Of a DNA stretch of 13,107 bases, positions 6,321-13,107 are shown one piece after another; positions within the stretch are counted from its first letter, which is position 1; each line of letters starts with the position of its first letter. This DNA comes from Clostridiaceae bacterium (GTDB taxonomy: Bacteria > Bacillota > Clostridia > Oscillospirales > Acutalibacteraceae): the NCBI GenBank assembly GCA_016297645.1, contig JAEDGF010000052.1, positions 1-13,107 on the forward strand, given 5' to 3'. The notes beneath the pieces were generated by a model, which saw nothing but the letters and a program-made list of their open reading frames with translations, was not told the DNA's origin and did not search any database. The translations under genes were made by a program, and so were the position numbers.

Positions 6321-7493
6321 ATGATAAGAATATATAAAAGTGCAAATATCGTTACGGAAGCAGGAATACAAAAAGACAGGCTCGTTATCTGCCGTGACGG
6401 AAAAATACTCGGAATCGAAAGCCGCACGGATATCATACCGGACGAAGAAATAAACTGCGGCGGAAAATTTCTGTCCCCCGGCTTTGCGGACATCCATGTT
6501 CACGGCGGCGGCGGTTTTTCCGCGATGGGAACGCCGGACGAAATAATCAAAATGTGCCGCGCCCACGCGGAGAGAGGAACGACCTCCATTCTTCCGACAA
6601 CGCTTGCAACCCCGATAAAGCAGCTGCAAGAATGCATAACAAACATAACAAAAGCCAAGAACAGCTGCACCGATTCAAACATTCTCGGCATACACCTCGA
6701 AGGTCCGTTTATCTCAATAAAGATGAAGGGCGCACAGCGTCCGGAAAACATTCTGCCGCCGACAGACGAAAATATAGATGCGCTCCTCGATTTTTCGGAC
6801 GAAATACGCATAATAGGCGCAGCGCCCGAGCTGCCGAACGCCTTTAAGGTCGGCGAGAAGGCGCAGAAAAGAGGCATTGTCGCTTCCGTCGCCCACACGG
6901 ACGCGTCCTTTGAAGTAACCGAGGAGGCGCTCCGCCACGGTTTCAGCGACATAACGCACATCTGGTCTGCCTGCTCGGCAATGCACAAGGAGGGCATTTT
7001 CAGAAAAGTGGGAGCGGTTGAAGCGGCTCTCGCAAACGACGGCTTCACAGCGCAGTTTATAGGAGATATGCGCCATCTGCCGTACGGGGCAGTGAAGCTC
7101 CTGTACGCAGTAAAGGGCGTAAAAAAAGCGTACGCCGTCAGCGACGGGCTTGAATACTCCGCCTGCGATATGAAGGAAGGCACGGTCATAACTCAGGAAA
7201 ACGGACCGAGCGTAATTTACGAGGACTCGGTCATGAAGCTTGCCGACCGCTCGTGCCTTGCGGGAAGTGTAGCGACAAGCGCGACAATGGTCAGAAATCT
7301 CGTCAAATCCGTAAACATCCCCCTTTGGGATGCGGTCACGATGGCTTCACACACTCCCCTCTCGGTTGTCGGCTTCGGCGGTACAAAGGGACTGATAAAA
7401 CCGGGGTACGACGAGGATATCATCCTCTTTGACGACGAAATAAATGTAAGCTATGTATGTGTAAACGGCAGAGTAATTAAACACTTAAAGTAA
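6321..7493 (+). CDS. nagA: NagA-like N-acetylglucosamine-6-phosphate deacetylase
   Basis: A 390-residue amidohydrolase-superfamily protein with the length and motif order of NagA, which removes acetate from N-acetylglucosamine-6-phosphate. Seen: SPGFADIHVHG with the HxH pair (59/61), GIHLEGPF with metal-ligand Glu127, VAHTD with His192, His213, substrate His252 in GDMRHLP, and the catalytic Asp275 in VSDGL. The spacing Glu127-His192-His213 closely matches the Escherichia coli enzyme. One difference stands out: the phosphate-binding HxYNAM loop is replaced by HIWSACSAM (213-221), so the substrate may not be the classical one. The start has a good ribosome binding site (see the duplication upstream). 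No nagB follows; instead a two-component system begins 74 bases later with no terminator between. Confidence 0.85.
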   Translation: MIRIYKSANIVTEAGIQKDRLVICRDGKILGIESRTDIIPDEEINCGGKFLSPGFADIHVHGGGGFSAMGTPDEIIKMCRAHAERGTTSILPTTLATPIKQLQECITNITKAKNSCTDSNILGIHLEGPFISIKMKGAQRPENILPPTDENIDALLDFSDEIRIIGAAPELPNAFKVGEKAQKRGIVASVAHTDASFEVTEEALRHGFSDITHIWSACSAMHKEGIFRKVGAVEAALANDGFTAQFIGDMRHLPYGAVKLLYAVKGVKKAYAVSDGLEYSACDMKEGTVITQENGPSVIYEDSVMKLADRSCLAGSVATSATMVRNLVKSVNIPLWDAVTMASHTPLSVVGFGGTKGLIKPGYDEDIILFDDEINVSYVCVNGRVIKHLK

Positions 7494-7511
7494 TCTTAAT
7501 AATTTCTGTAA

Positions 7512-7540
7512 TTGCTTCTTAAAACAAAACGGCTCATAAT
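7512..7540 (+). promoter_or_regulatory. Weak candidate promoter for the two-component operon
   Basis: TTGCTT (7512-7517) and CATAAT (7535-7540) are 17 bases apart in the 74-base gap after nagA. The -10 box matches five of six positions, the -35 box only three. No terminator is visible in the gap, so read-through from nagA is also likely and this promoter may be secondary. Confidence 0.35.
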
Positions 7541-7567
7541 AAAAACGAAGAAAACGGAGGAACACCA

Positions 7568-8275
7568 ATGTATACGATTCTGGTAGTTGACGACGAAAGA
7601 GATATCGTTTCGGCGTTAAAAATATATCTGACCTCGGACGGCTATAATGTTCTGACCGCGTACAACGGCGAAGAAGCCCTTAAAGTTCTCGAAAGCAACG
7701 AGGTGCATCTGATCCTCATGGACATAATGATGCCGAAGCTCGACGGACTTTCGACACTCACGAAACTGCGGGAAAAGTACAACACGCCGGTCATTTTCAC
7801 CACCGCAAAAAGTGAGGACGCGGACATAATAATAGGACTGAACCTCGGCGCGGACGACTACATAACAAAGCCGTTCAACCCGGTAGAGCTTTTGGCGCGT
7901 GTGCGTTCTCAGCTGCGGCGGTACACGCTGTTCGGCTCAATGAACGGCTCGCAGCCCGAAAAGAACGACGGTATTTTCACCGTCGGCGCGGTCGAAATAG
8001 ACGACAGAGCGAAGGAAGTGCGCGTTGACGGCGAAAAGGTCAACCTCACCCCCACCGAATTCGATATATTGAAGCTCCTCGCATCCTCCCCCGGCAAGGT
8101 CTTTTCACCCGCCGAGATATACCGCGCCGTGTGGAACGACGAACCGTTCGGCTCCGATTCGACCGTTGCCGTACACATCCGCCACCTGCGCGAAAAAATA
8201 GAAATAACCCCGAACCAGCCCCGTTACATAAAAGTAGTGTGGGGACAGGGCTACAAGTTCGAGGACAAAAAATAA
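7568..8275 (+). CDS. OmpR/PhoB-family response regulator, VanR-like
   Basis: A 235-residue two-domain regulator. The receiver domain (1-120) has the acidic pair Asp8-Asp9, the phosphoacceptor Asp52 in LILMDIMMP, Thr79 and Lys101 in ITKPF, so it should be phosphorylatable. The C-terminal winged helix (about 137-235) has the family signature VNLTPTEFDILKLLASSPGKVFS and ends with VWGQGYKFE. GGAGG lies 7 bases before the ATG. The cognate sensor kinase begins 24 bases downstream, so the two form an operon. The closest well-known relatives are VanR-type regulators of Firmicutes, but nothing here indicates a role in vancomycin resistance: no van ligase or dipeptidase genes are present. A role linked to nagA and the sugar operon is an inference from position only. 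Confidence 0.93.
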   Translation: MYTILVVDDERDIVSALKIYLTSDGYNVLTAYNGEEALKVLESNEVHLILMDIMMPKLDGLSTLTKLREKYNTPVIFTTAKSEDADIIIGLNLGADDYITKPFNPVELLARVRSQLRRYTLFGSMNGSQPEKNDGIFTVGAVEIDDRAKEVRVDGEKVNLTPTEFDILKLLASSPGKVFSPAEIYRAVWNDEPFGSDSTVAVHIRHLREKIEITPNQPRYIKVVWGQGYKFEDKK

Positions 8276-8299
8276 CACACAGTCAGGAGTATGAGAGAT

Positions 8300-10828
8300 A
8301 TGAAGAAGTTTCGCAGAAGCTCGGCAGCAAAGATAATCGCATCTGTTCTTGCCGCAATATTCGGCGCGCTTATCACCGCAAACGCGGCATTCGCCGTTAT
8401 ACTGTACAGAAACAATCTGTTCTTGTCGGACGAATCGAGCATACGCTACAAAATTTTCTCATATCTCGCCGAGGGTACCATCAACGATATCGTAAACTAC
8501 TACGACTGCAACATGAATTACATATCGGCTACCGAAAACGACGGCAGCAACATCGACTACTGGCAGAGCGAAAATGCACTGTACAGTTCAAAATACAACT
8601 CCGCAAACTCCAACATTTTTTTCACCGTCAGCGACGCAAAGGGCGAAACTGTCCTGAAATCGAGCGGACTTGAAGAAGCGAAGGACCCCGATGTACTGAA
8701 AAACGCCGAGTACATTTTCAATCGCACCTTCATAAGAACCTTTTACACGGACAAGGACGGCAACCGCTTTTTCGCGTCCGATAACTACAAGGACAGCGAC
8801 AGAGTAACCGAACCCGAGGTTTCCATGGACGACAGCGACATCGACACCGACGGCGAGACCTCCTCGCTCCACAGGGACGAAACGGTCGTCGGAGAAACCG
8901 AGAGCAGAACATATGAGGACGATACGACTTCACCGACGGCACAGCAGGCGGAACACGGCATTTCCGGCATTGTCGCAACAAAAACGGCGAAAACCGTATC
9001 TGCCACGCCCGAATTTTTATTCGAAAAAAGTACTTACCCGTCGATGGATGAGCCGTACACCGTAAACACGGAGGAGACAAGCTCCTATGTGATGCTTCCT
9101 CTGCAATGGGAGGCCGACCGCTCGCTTGACGGCAAATACCTTTTCAGTGAGAGCGAAGGGCTTAACCACTACATTTACACATACTGCGTCGATGAATTCC
9201 GCCTCGCCCGCATAGACGGCAGCGAAGAGCCGCTCGTATATTTTCAGTCGAACTACACCGTTGACTCAAACGGTAAGGTTGCAAAAACGGTCGACAGAGC
9301 GTTTTTGCCCGAGGGCATGACAAAAACCGAGGAAAAACTCACCGTAAAGCTGTACATTCCCCACGGCTCGGACTTCTATACAAACGATATTTACGCCTTC
9401 GCGGAGAAAGCCGTTTCCTTCGGCGTTAATTACAGAAACGCGCTTGTCCCCGTCACGATCCTGTATTTTCTGTTTCTTGCGGCAGCAGTCATTTTCCTGT
9501 TCTACTCTGCCGGATACACCGTTAAAGCGGAAGCCCCCGTGTCGGGCGGACTGCATAAGATTCCGTTTGACTTGGCAACGCTGATATACCTCGCGATCTT
9601 AATTTTAGGCGCGGTTTTTGCGGATAATTTCATCGCGGTTTCAAGCTATACGGGTTTTATGTATGCGGTGGCATTTTTGATAGCGTACGGCATCGCACTT
9701 CTGACACTAAGCTATATCGAGAGTGTTTTTGTACGGATAAGAAGCCGTGAATTACTGAAAAATACGCTAATCGGCAGATTTATCCGGCTCGTAAGAAGAA
9801 CGGTACGCACCTCGGGACTTTTCGGAAAGACCGTCATAATATATCTTGCGGAGCTTGCGGTCATCGCAATTACGGTTTTGCTCGTAATGGCTACCGATAA
9901 CTATATCATTCCGGCGCTCCTTGCCGCAGTCATTCTTTTACCCGTAACGCTTGCGGTCGTGTACGAATTCTATACCGTCCGGCAGGGCGCGGAGCGTTTT
10001 TCAAAGGGCGATCTGTCGTCAAAAATATCCGGCAAACTTCTCATAGGACCGTTCAGGCGTTTTGCGGACGACCTGAACAACATAAACGACACGGTAAATA
10101 ACGCCGTCAAGAAGCAGCTGAAAAGCGAAAGCATGAAAACGGAGCTTATCACAAATGTGTCGCACGACCTGAAAACCCCGCTCACTTCGATTGTGAACTA
10201 CATCGACCTTCTCGATAAGCTCGGCATAGACGACCCCACGGCGCAGGAGTATATCGAGGTCATAAGTCGTCAGGCGCAGCGGCTCAAAAAGCTGACGATA
10301 GATATAGTGGACGCTTCAAAAGCGGCGACCGGGAATATCGAAGTCCACCCCGAACGGCTCGACCTGAGAGTAATGCTGTCGCAGACGGACGGCGAATACT
10401 GCGACAGGCTCGACAAAAACGCGCTTTCACTGATAATAAGCGTACCCGAAGCTCCCGTTTTCGTCAATGTTGACGGCAGACTTCTTTGGAGAGTTTTCGA
10501 CAACATAATAGGAAATGTCTGCAAGTATTCAATGCCCGGCACACGCGTTTATCTGTCACTCACCGCCGAAAACGGCAACGCCGAGGTAACACTCAGAAAC
10601 ATTTCAAAGAGTGAACTGAACATCGCGCCCGAGGAGCTGACGGAGCGCTTCGTGCGCGGCGATTCCTCGCGAAACACCGAAGGCTCGGGCTTGGGACTTT
10701 CGATAGCGTCAAGCCTTACGGAGCTTCTCGGCGGCAGGTTCAAGATAGATATTGACGGCGATCTGTTCAAAGTAACGCTCAGCTTCCCCTGTGAAACGGA
10801 CACCGCACCGGAGGGTTCACCGGAATAA
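8300..10828 (+). CDS. Large membrane sensor histidine kinase
   Basis: An 842-residue kinase, partner of the response regulator just upstream. Hydrophobic segments suggest six membrane passes: TM1 (about 11-36), then an extracytoplasmic region of some 340 residues, then TM2 to TM6 (about 381-402, 425-445, 453-475, 511-532, 537-559). A HAMP-like linker leads to the H-box NVSHDLKTPLTS with phospho-acceptor His622, then the N-box DNIIGNVCKYS (734-744) and the G2 box GSGLGLSIA (795-803). The canonical DxGxG (G1) box is absent and RNISKSEL occupies its place, as in some Firmicutes VanS-like kinases. Residues about 166-222 of the outer region are low-complexity and rich in Asp, Glu, Ser and Thr. Start choice: ATG at 8291 is only 1 base after AGGAG, whereas ATG at 8300 is 10 bases away. 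The ligand is unknown. Confidence 0.9.
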   Translation: MKKFRRSSAAKIIASVLAAIFGALITANAAFAVILYRNNLFLSDESSIRYKIFSYLAEGTINDIVNYYDCNMNYISATENDGSNIDYWQSENALYSSKYNSANSNIFFTVSDAKGETVLKSSGLEEAKDPDVLKNAEYIFNRTFIRTFYTDKDGNRFFASDNYKDSDRVTEPEVSMDDSDIDTDGETSSLHRDETVVGETESRTYEDDTTSPTAQQAEHGISGIVATKTAKTVSATPEFLFEKSTYPSMDEPYTVNTEETSSYVMLPLQWEADRSLDGKYLFSESEGLNHYIYTYCVDEFRLARIDGSEEPLVYFQSNYTVDSNGKVAKTVDRAFLPEGMTKTEEKLTVKLYIPHGSDFYTNDIYAFAEKAVSFGVNYRNALVPVTILYFLFLAAAVIFLFYSAGYTVKAEAPVSGGLHKIPFDLATLIYLAILILGAVFADNFIAVSSYTGFMYAVAFLIAYGIALLTLSYIESVFVRIRSRELLKNTLIGRFIRLVRRTVRTSGLFGKTVIIYLAELAVIAITVLLVMATDNYIIPALLAAVILLPVTLAVVYEFYTVRQGAERFSKGDLSSKISGKLLIGPFRRFADDLNNINDTVNNAVKKQLKSESMKTELITNVSHDLKTPLTSIVNYIDLLDKLGIDDPTAQEYIEVISRQAQRLKKLTIDIVDASKAATGNIEVHPERLDLRVMLSQTDGEYCDRLDKNALSLIISVPEAPVFVNVDGRLLWRVFDNIIGNVCKYSMPGTRVYLSLTAENGNAEVTLRNISKSELNIAPEELTERFVRGDSSRNTEGSGLGLSIASSLTELLGGRFKIDIDGDLFKVTLSFPCETDTAPEGSPE

Positions 10829-10853
10829 TCCGGCAAACACAATATAACAAAAA

Positions 10854-10915
10854 AGCACGGACAGACTCCCTGCTGCGGTCACTGAACCGACCGCAGTGAC
10901 GAAGCTGCCCGTGCT
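10854..10915. terminator. Bidirectional terminator between the kinase and fic genes
   Basis: A long hairpin: outer arms AGCACGG (10854-10860) and CCGTGCT (10909-10915), a CAG/CTG pair inside them, and an apical stem CTGCGGTC (10873-10880) with GACCGCAG (10889-10896). A T tract follows on the plus strand (10917-10921, and again to 10932), and an A tract precedes it (10849-10854), so it serves both converging genes. GTCACTG (10878-10884) could instead pair with CAGTGAC (10894-10900), giving an alternative apical stem. Confidence 0.85.
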
Positions 10916-10934
10916 GTTTTTATGTCTTTTTTAC

Positions 10935-11966
10935 TTAATCTTTCTTGCCGCTCTCGCCGCCGACAGCACCGCCGTAGAGCTTTTTGTACCGTTGATTTCT
11001 GCTGTTCGGTTTATCAGGCTCGGTCATAACTACAAAGCCGTCCTTAACAGCCGGCACAAGATAATTCACCCGAAGCGTATCTCTCGATTTCAGCCCCAAC
11101 AAAGCAAGAAGTTCTTTTGCGGAATACGGTATATCATACTCCATAACCGAAAGAAGCCTGCCGACATATTCCGATACATTACTTCTCGGTGCAGTTAAGT
11201 TTTCCGCTGCTTCATCGAGTATTGCATCTATTCTTTCGAGCATAAACTCGATAAAAGCCGTGCTGCTGCCTTCAATATGACATTTGGCAATAGCGTCATA
11301 GTATCCGTTTTGGAATTTTTCAATCTGACTTTCAATGGGAATAAATTCAAAAATCGGCTGCCATTTTGTAAGAATTGCCGTATGCCACAGTCTTGCCATT
11401 CTGCCGTTGCCGTCGGTAAACGGGTGGATAAAAACAAATTCGTAATGAAAAACGGCGGCAAGTATCAACGGATGAACGGTATTACGGCTGCGTTTCAGCC
11501 ACGCAAATAACTCCTCCATCTGTCCGGGAACAAGCTTTGCGGGAGGAGTCATAAAAATACACCTGTCGCCGCTGAAAACACCTTCTTCACCGCAGCGGAA
11601 TTCTCCGCTGCCCTCGGTGAGATATTTTGTCATGATTCCGTGCAGTCTTTTTAGTTCTTTAATACTGTATATATCAACAGAACCCACTTCCTCGTAAGCG
11701 GCATAAGCGTTTTTTACTTCCTGAATTTCCCTTGCCTCGCCGAGTACAAGCTTGCCGTCAATAACATCTCTGACCTCGCCGAGCGTCAGCGAATTTGCTT
11801 CAATGGCGAGAGAGGAATGAATTGACTTTATTTTATTGTTCTTTCTAAGGTGCGGCTTTGCGTCAAGCTCGCTGCGCTGCGTGATTCTTCCGACCTTTTC
11901 GGAAATATCGGCGACAAGCATCAGCGCCTTATCCGTGATTTTATACGGCGGTGTATAGTCTGACAT
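10935..11966 (-). CDS. Fic-family protein (predicted AMP-transferase), class II type
   Basis: A 343-residue cytoplasmic protein. The Fic active-site motif is complete: HPFTDGNGRMAR (181-192), with catalytic His181 and phosphate-binding Arg192. Known Fic enzymes usually transfer AMP from ATP to a hydroxyl side chain of a target protein. The inhibitory helix is N-terminal (SSLAIEAN, 51-58, with Glu56), which places it in class II and suggests an autoinhibited resting state. The C-terminal 90 or so residues (YVGRLLSVMEYDIPYSAKELL onward) look like a winged helix. Start choice: the frame begins with GTG at 11975, but ATG at 11966 has GGAG 8 bases upstream. No antitoxin-like small gene is adjacent, so it is probably a solitary Fic rather than a toxin-antitoxin pair. 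The target is unknown. Confidence 0.9.
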   Translation of the reverse strand: MSDYTPPYKITDKALMLVADISEKVGRITQRSELDAKPHLRKNNKIKSIHSSLAIEANSLTLGEVRDVIDGKLVLGEAREIQEVKNAYAAYEEVGSVDIYSIKELKRLHGIMTKYLTEGSGEFRCGEEGVFSGDRCIFMTPPAKLVPGQMEELFAWLKRSRNTVHPLILAAVFHYEFVFIHPFTDGNGRMARLWHTAILTKWQPIFEFIPIESQIEKFQNGYYDAIAKCHIEGSSTAFIEFMLERIDAILDEAAENLTAPRSNVSEYVGRLLSVMEYDIPYSAKELLALLGLKSRDTLRVNYLVPAVKDGFVVMTEPDKPNSRNQRYKKLYGGAVGGESGKKD

Positions 11967-11979
11967 CGGTATCACTCCG

Positions 11980-12015
11980 TTTTTCTTACTTATTATCTTG
12001 CGTATTTGCTTATGT
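11980..12015. repeat. 12-bp repeat units between fic and the serine hydrolase
   Basis: ATTATCTTGCGT at 11992-12003 is a perfect unit of the repeat seen at 13050-13107. It is flanked by degenerate units, CTTACTT at 11985-11991 and ATTTGCTTATGT at 12004-12015. On the minus strand the central unit supplies GATAAT (plus 11992-11997), a plausible -10 box about 26 bases before the fic ATG, with a weak -35 box ATAACA 17 bases further up. The array overlaps the last codons of the serine hydrolase. Confidence 0.65.
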
Positions 12016-13007
12016 GTTATAAAAAAGTTTTTCCATCATCCGAGCAAGGAACGGGGGTTCATCCGTAACGGTATTAGTGAGGATTATAATTGCCGTTTTA
12101 TCCTTAAAATTCAACCTTTGCCAATGTCTGAATCCCGGCAGCCCTCCGTCATGCCCGAACCAACCGTTCTCAAACTGCCGCACCCCGCATCCGTAAGGCT
12201 TTGGGGTAAAGTCCAGAAATTCCTTCCAACTGTCGGCAGACAATATTTCGGCGTTTAGTATAGCATTGCACCACAGCCTCAAATCTGACAACGAAGAAAC
12301 GACGCTGCTGTCGCCGCTCCCCATGGCAGGTCTGCCGCAGGAGAATATCTCATTGTTATGTTTTACATATCCGCAAGCGTCTGCTATATGTCCGTTCATA
12401 TGGGTGTAAATTAACCCGAAGCGCATAAATACATCACTCATGGCAGCTGACAATGGTTTACCGGTCAACATCTCCAAAATGTGACCGAGCAAAAAATAAT
12501 TCGTATTACTGTACCTTCCCTCGGTTCCGGTTCAAAGTACAAGGGTAGTTCACCGATCAGTTCAAAGCATTCCGAAAGACCGACAGGACGGCATTCCGCA
12601 GTAATGCATTTATTAAACTCGATAACATCGGGCGGCGCTGTTCCGTGTTCTGCTTCATATTTACGGATTGCATCGGGGATAATCCTGTCACCGATATAAT
12701 CGGGAACACCGCTTGAATGGTGCAGCAGATGGCGAATTGTAATATTCTTACCATAGAGATATTGAGGGAAGTACAATTCGATCGTATCCTCCAAAGAGAG
12801 ATTCCCCTGTTCCGTTTGAAGTAAAACGGCTGCTGCGATAAACTGCTTGGACAGCGAAGCCAATGTAATTGTAGTATGTGATGTGAAGGGAGTGTTTGTG
12901 CCGCAGTCGGCATTTCCTCGGCAATGTTCAAAAACAACCCGAGCGTTTTTAAGGACAAGAACTCCGCCTTGAAAATCCTTTTGGATGATGTTTTCAAATG
13001 ATTTCAT
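12010..13007 (-). pseudogene. Frameshifted beta-lactamase-family serine hydrolase
   Basis: Two overlapping minus-strand frames (12465-13007 and 12010-12492) together make one class C beta-lactamase/penicillin-binding-protein-like serine hydrolase of about 332 residues. The first frame holds GGVLVLKN, the nucleophile motif SLSK and the conserved HLLHHSSGVPDY. The second frame holds YSNTNYFLLGHILE (the Tyr-x-Asn motif) and HDGGLPGF (the HxG motif). Reading YFEP up to the CCGG at 12527-12530 and then shifting by one base gives YFEP-GTEGRYSNTNYF, a normal family sequence; one base appears to have been lost from a short C or G run. In frame, the first half stops at 12465 after an unrelated tail and lacks two of three catalytic motifs. 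No signal peptide is visible and the ribosome binding site is poor. A sequencing error is the alternative to a true pseudogene. Confidence 0.85.
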
Positions 13008-13049
13008 AAAGATTTCTTCGTTAAATTCAAATTTTTGCTCTGCATAAGC

Positions 13050-13107
13050 ATTATCTTGCGTATTATCTTACGCATTATCTTGCGTATTAACTTACTTATT
13101 ATCTTAC
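13050..13107. repeat. 12-bp tandem repeat array running off the window
   Basis: Consecutive 12-base units: ATTATCTTGCGT (13050-13061), ATTATCTTACGC (13062-13073), ATTATCTTGCGT (13074-13085), ATTAACTTACTT (13086-13097), and the start of a fifth (13098-13107). The array continues beyond the window. It lies 43 bases upstream of the serine hydrolase start. Each complete ATTATC unit gives GATAAT, a near-consensus -10 box, on the minus strand. Confidence 0.9.

Noticed and set aside
7568..10828. VanR/VanS vancomycin-resistance regulators
   Set aside because: Only the general domain type is similar. No ligase, dehydrogenase or dipeptidase genes of a van cluster are present, and the sensor has a different, much larger outer region.
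10935..11966. Fic as half of a toxin-antitoxin module
   Set aside because: The protein has its own inhibitory helix, and no small antitoxin-like gene lies next to it; the neighbours are a terminator and a serine hydrolase.
12465..12540. Programmed ribosomal frameshift in the serine hydrolase
   Set aside because: There is no slippery heptamer and no obvious downstream stimulator at the shift site. A simple one-base loss in a C/G run explains the split, and programmed shifting is not known for this family.
13050..13107. CRISPR array
   Set aside because: The 12-base units are directly tandem, without spacers, and far too short for CRISPR repeats.

Overview
The window looks like chromosomal DNA from a gut-type Clostridia (Firmicutes), possibly Oscillospiraceae/Ruminococcaceae. 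This is inferred from strong GGAGG-type ribosome binding sites, sigma-A-like promoters, a VanR/VanS-style two-component pair and Clostridia-like enzyme variants. No phage, IS element, CRISPR array, rRNA or tRNA was recognised.

Layout, left to right. (1) Positions 1-24 hold the first eight codons of a minus-strand gene that leaves the window, followed by about 400 bp without a supportable gene. That stretch holds nested inverted repeats and a terminator. (2) A minus-strand pair follows: a MerR-family regulator (1557-2402) and a 2,4-diaminopentanoate-dehydrogenase-like oxidoreductase (428-1453). The promoter between them has the diagnostic 19-bp MerR spacer and a centred dyad. (3) A tight minus-strand operon (2627-6147) encodes a GH109-type NAD-dependent glycosidase, a BadF/BcrA-type sugar kinase and a GH4-type NAD-dependent phospho-glycosidase, and ends in a terminator. 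(4) Divergent from it on the plus strand is a NagA-like amidohydrolase (6321-7493), then an OmpR/PhoB response regulator and a large six-TM histidine kinase (7568-10828). (5) A bidirectional hairpin terminator separates the kinase from a convergent minus-strand Fic AMP-transferase gene (10935-11966). (6) Upstream of fic is a frameshifted beta-lactamase-family serine hydrolase (12010-13007), bracketed by arrays of one 12-bp repeat.

How the genes may work together: the divergent block from GH109 to NagA reads as catabolism of an amino-sugar-containing glycoside, probably host or dietary glycan. A kinase would supply phosphorylated sugar or disaccharide, two mechanistically similar redox glycosidases would cleave it, and a NagA-like deacetylase would process N-acetylated sugar phosphate. 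The two-component system lies downstream of nagA with no terminator seen between them and may control or accompany the pathway. The MerR-oxidoreductase pair is a separate small regulon. The most unusual things are the pairing of two different NAD-dependent glycosidase families with a kinase, the altered substrate loop of NagA, the MerR operator architecture, the 12-bp repeats around a broken gene, and a duplicated Shine-Dalgarno leader before nagA. All functions are inferred from sequence motifs by eye; no database search was run.
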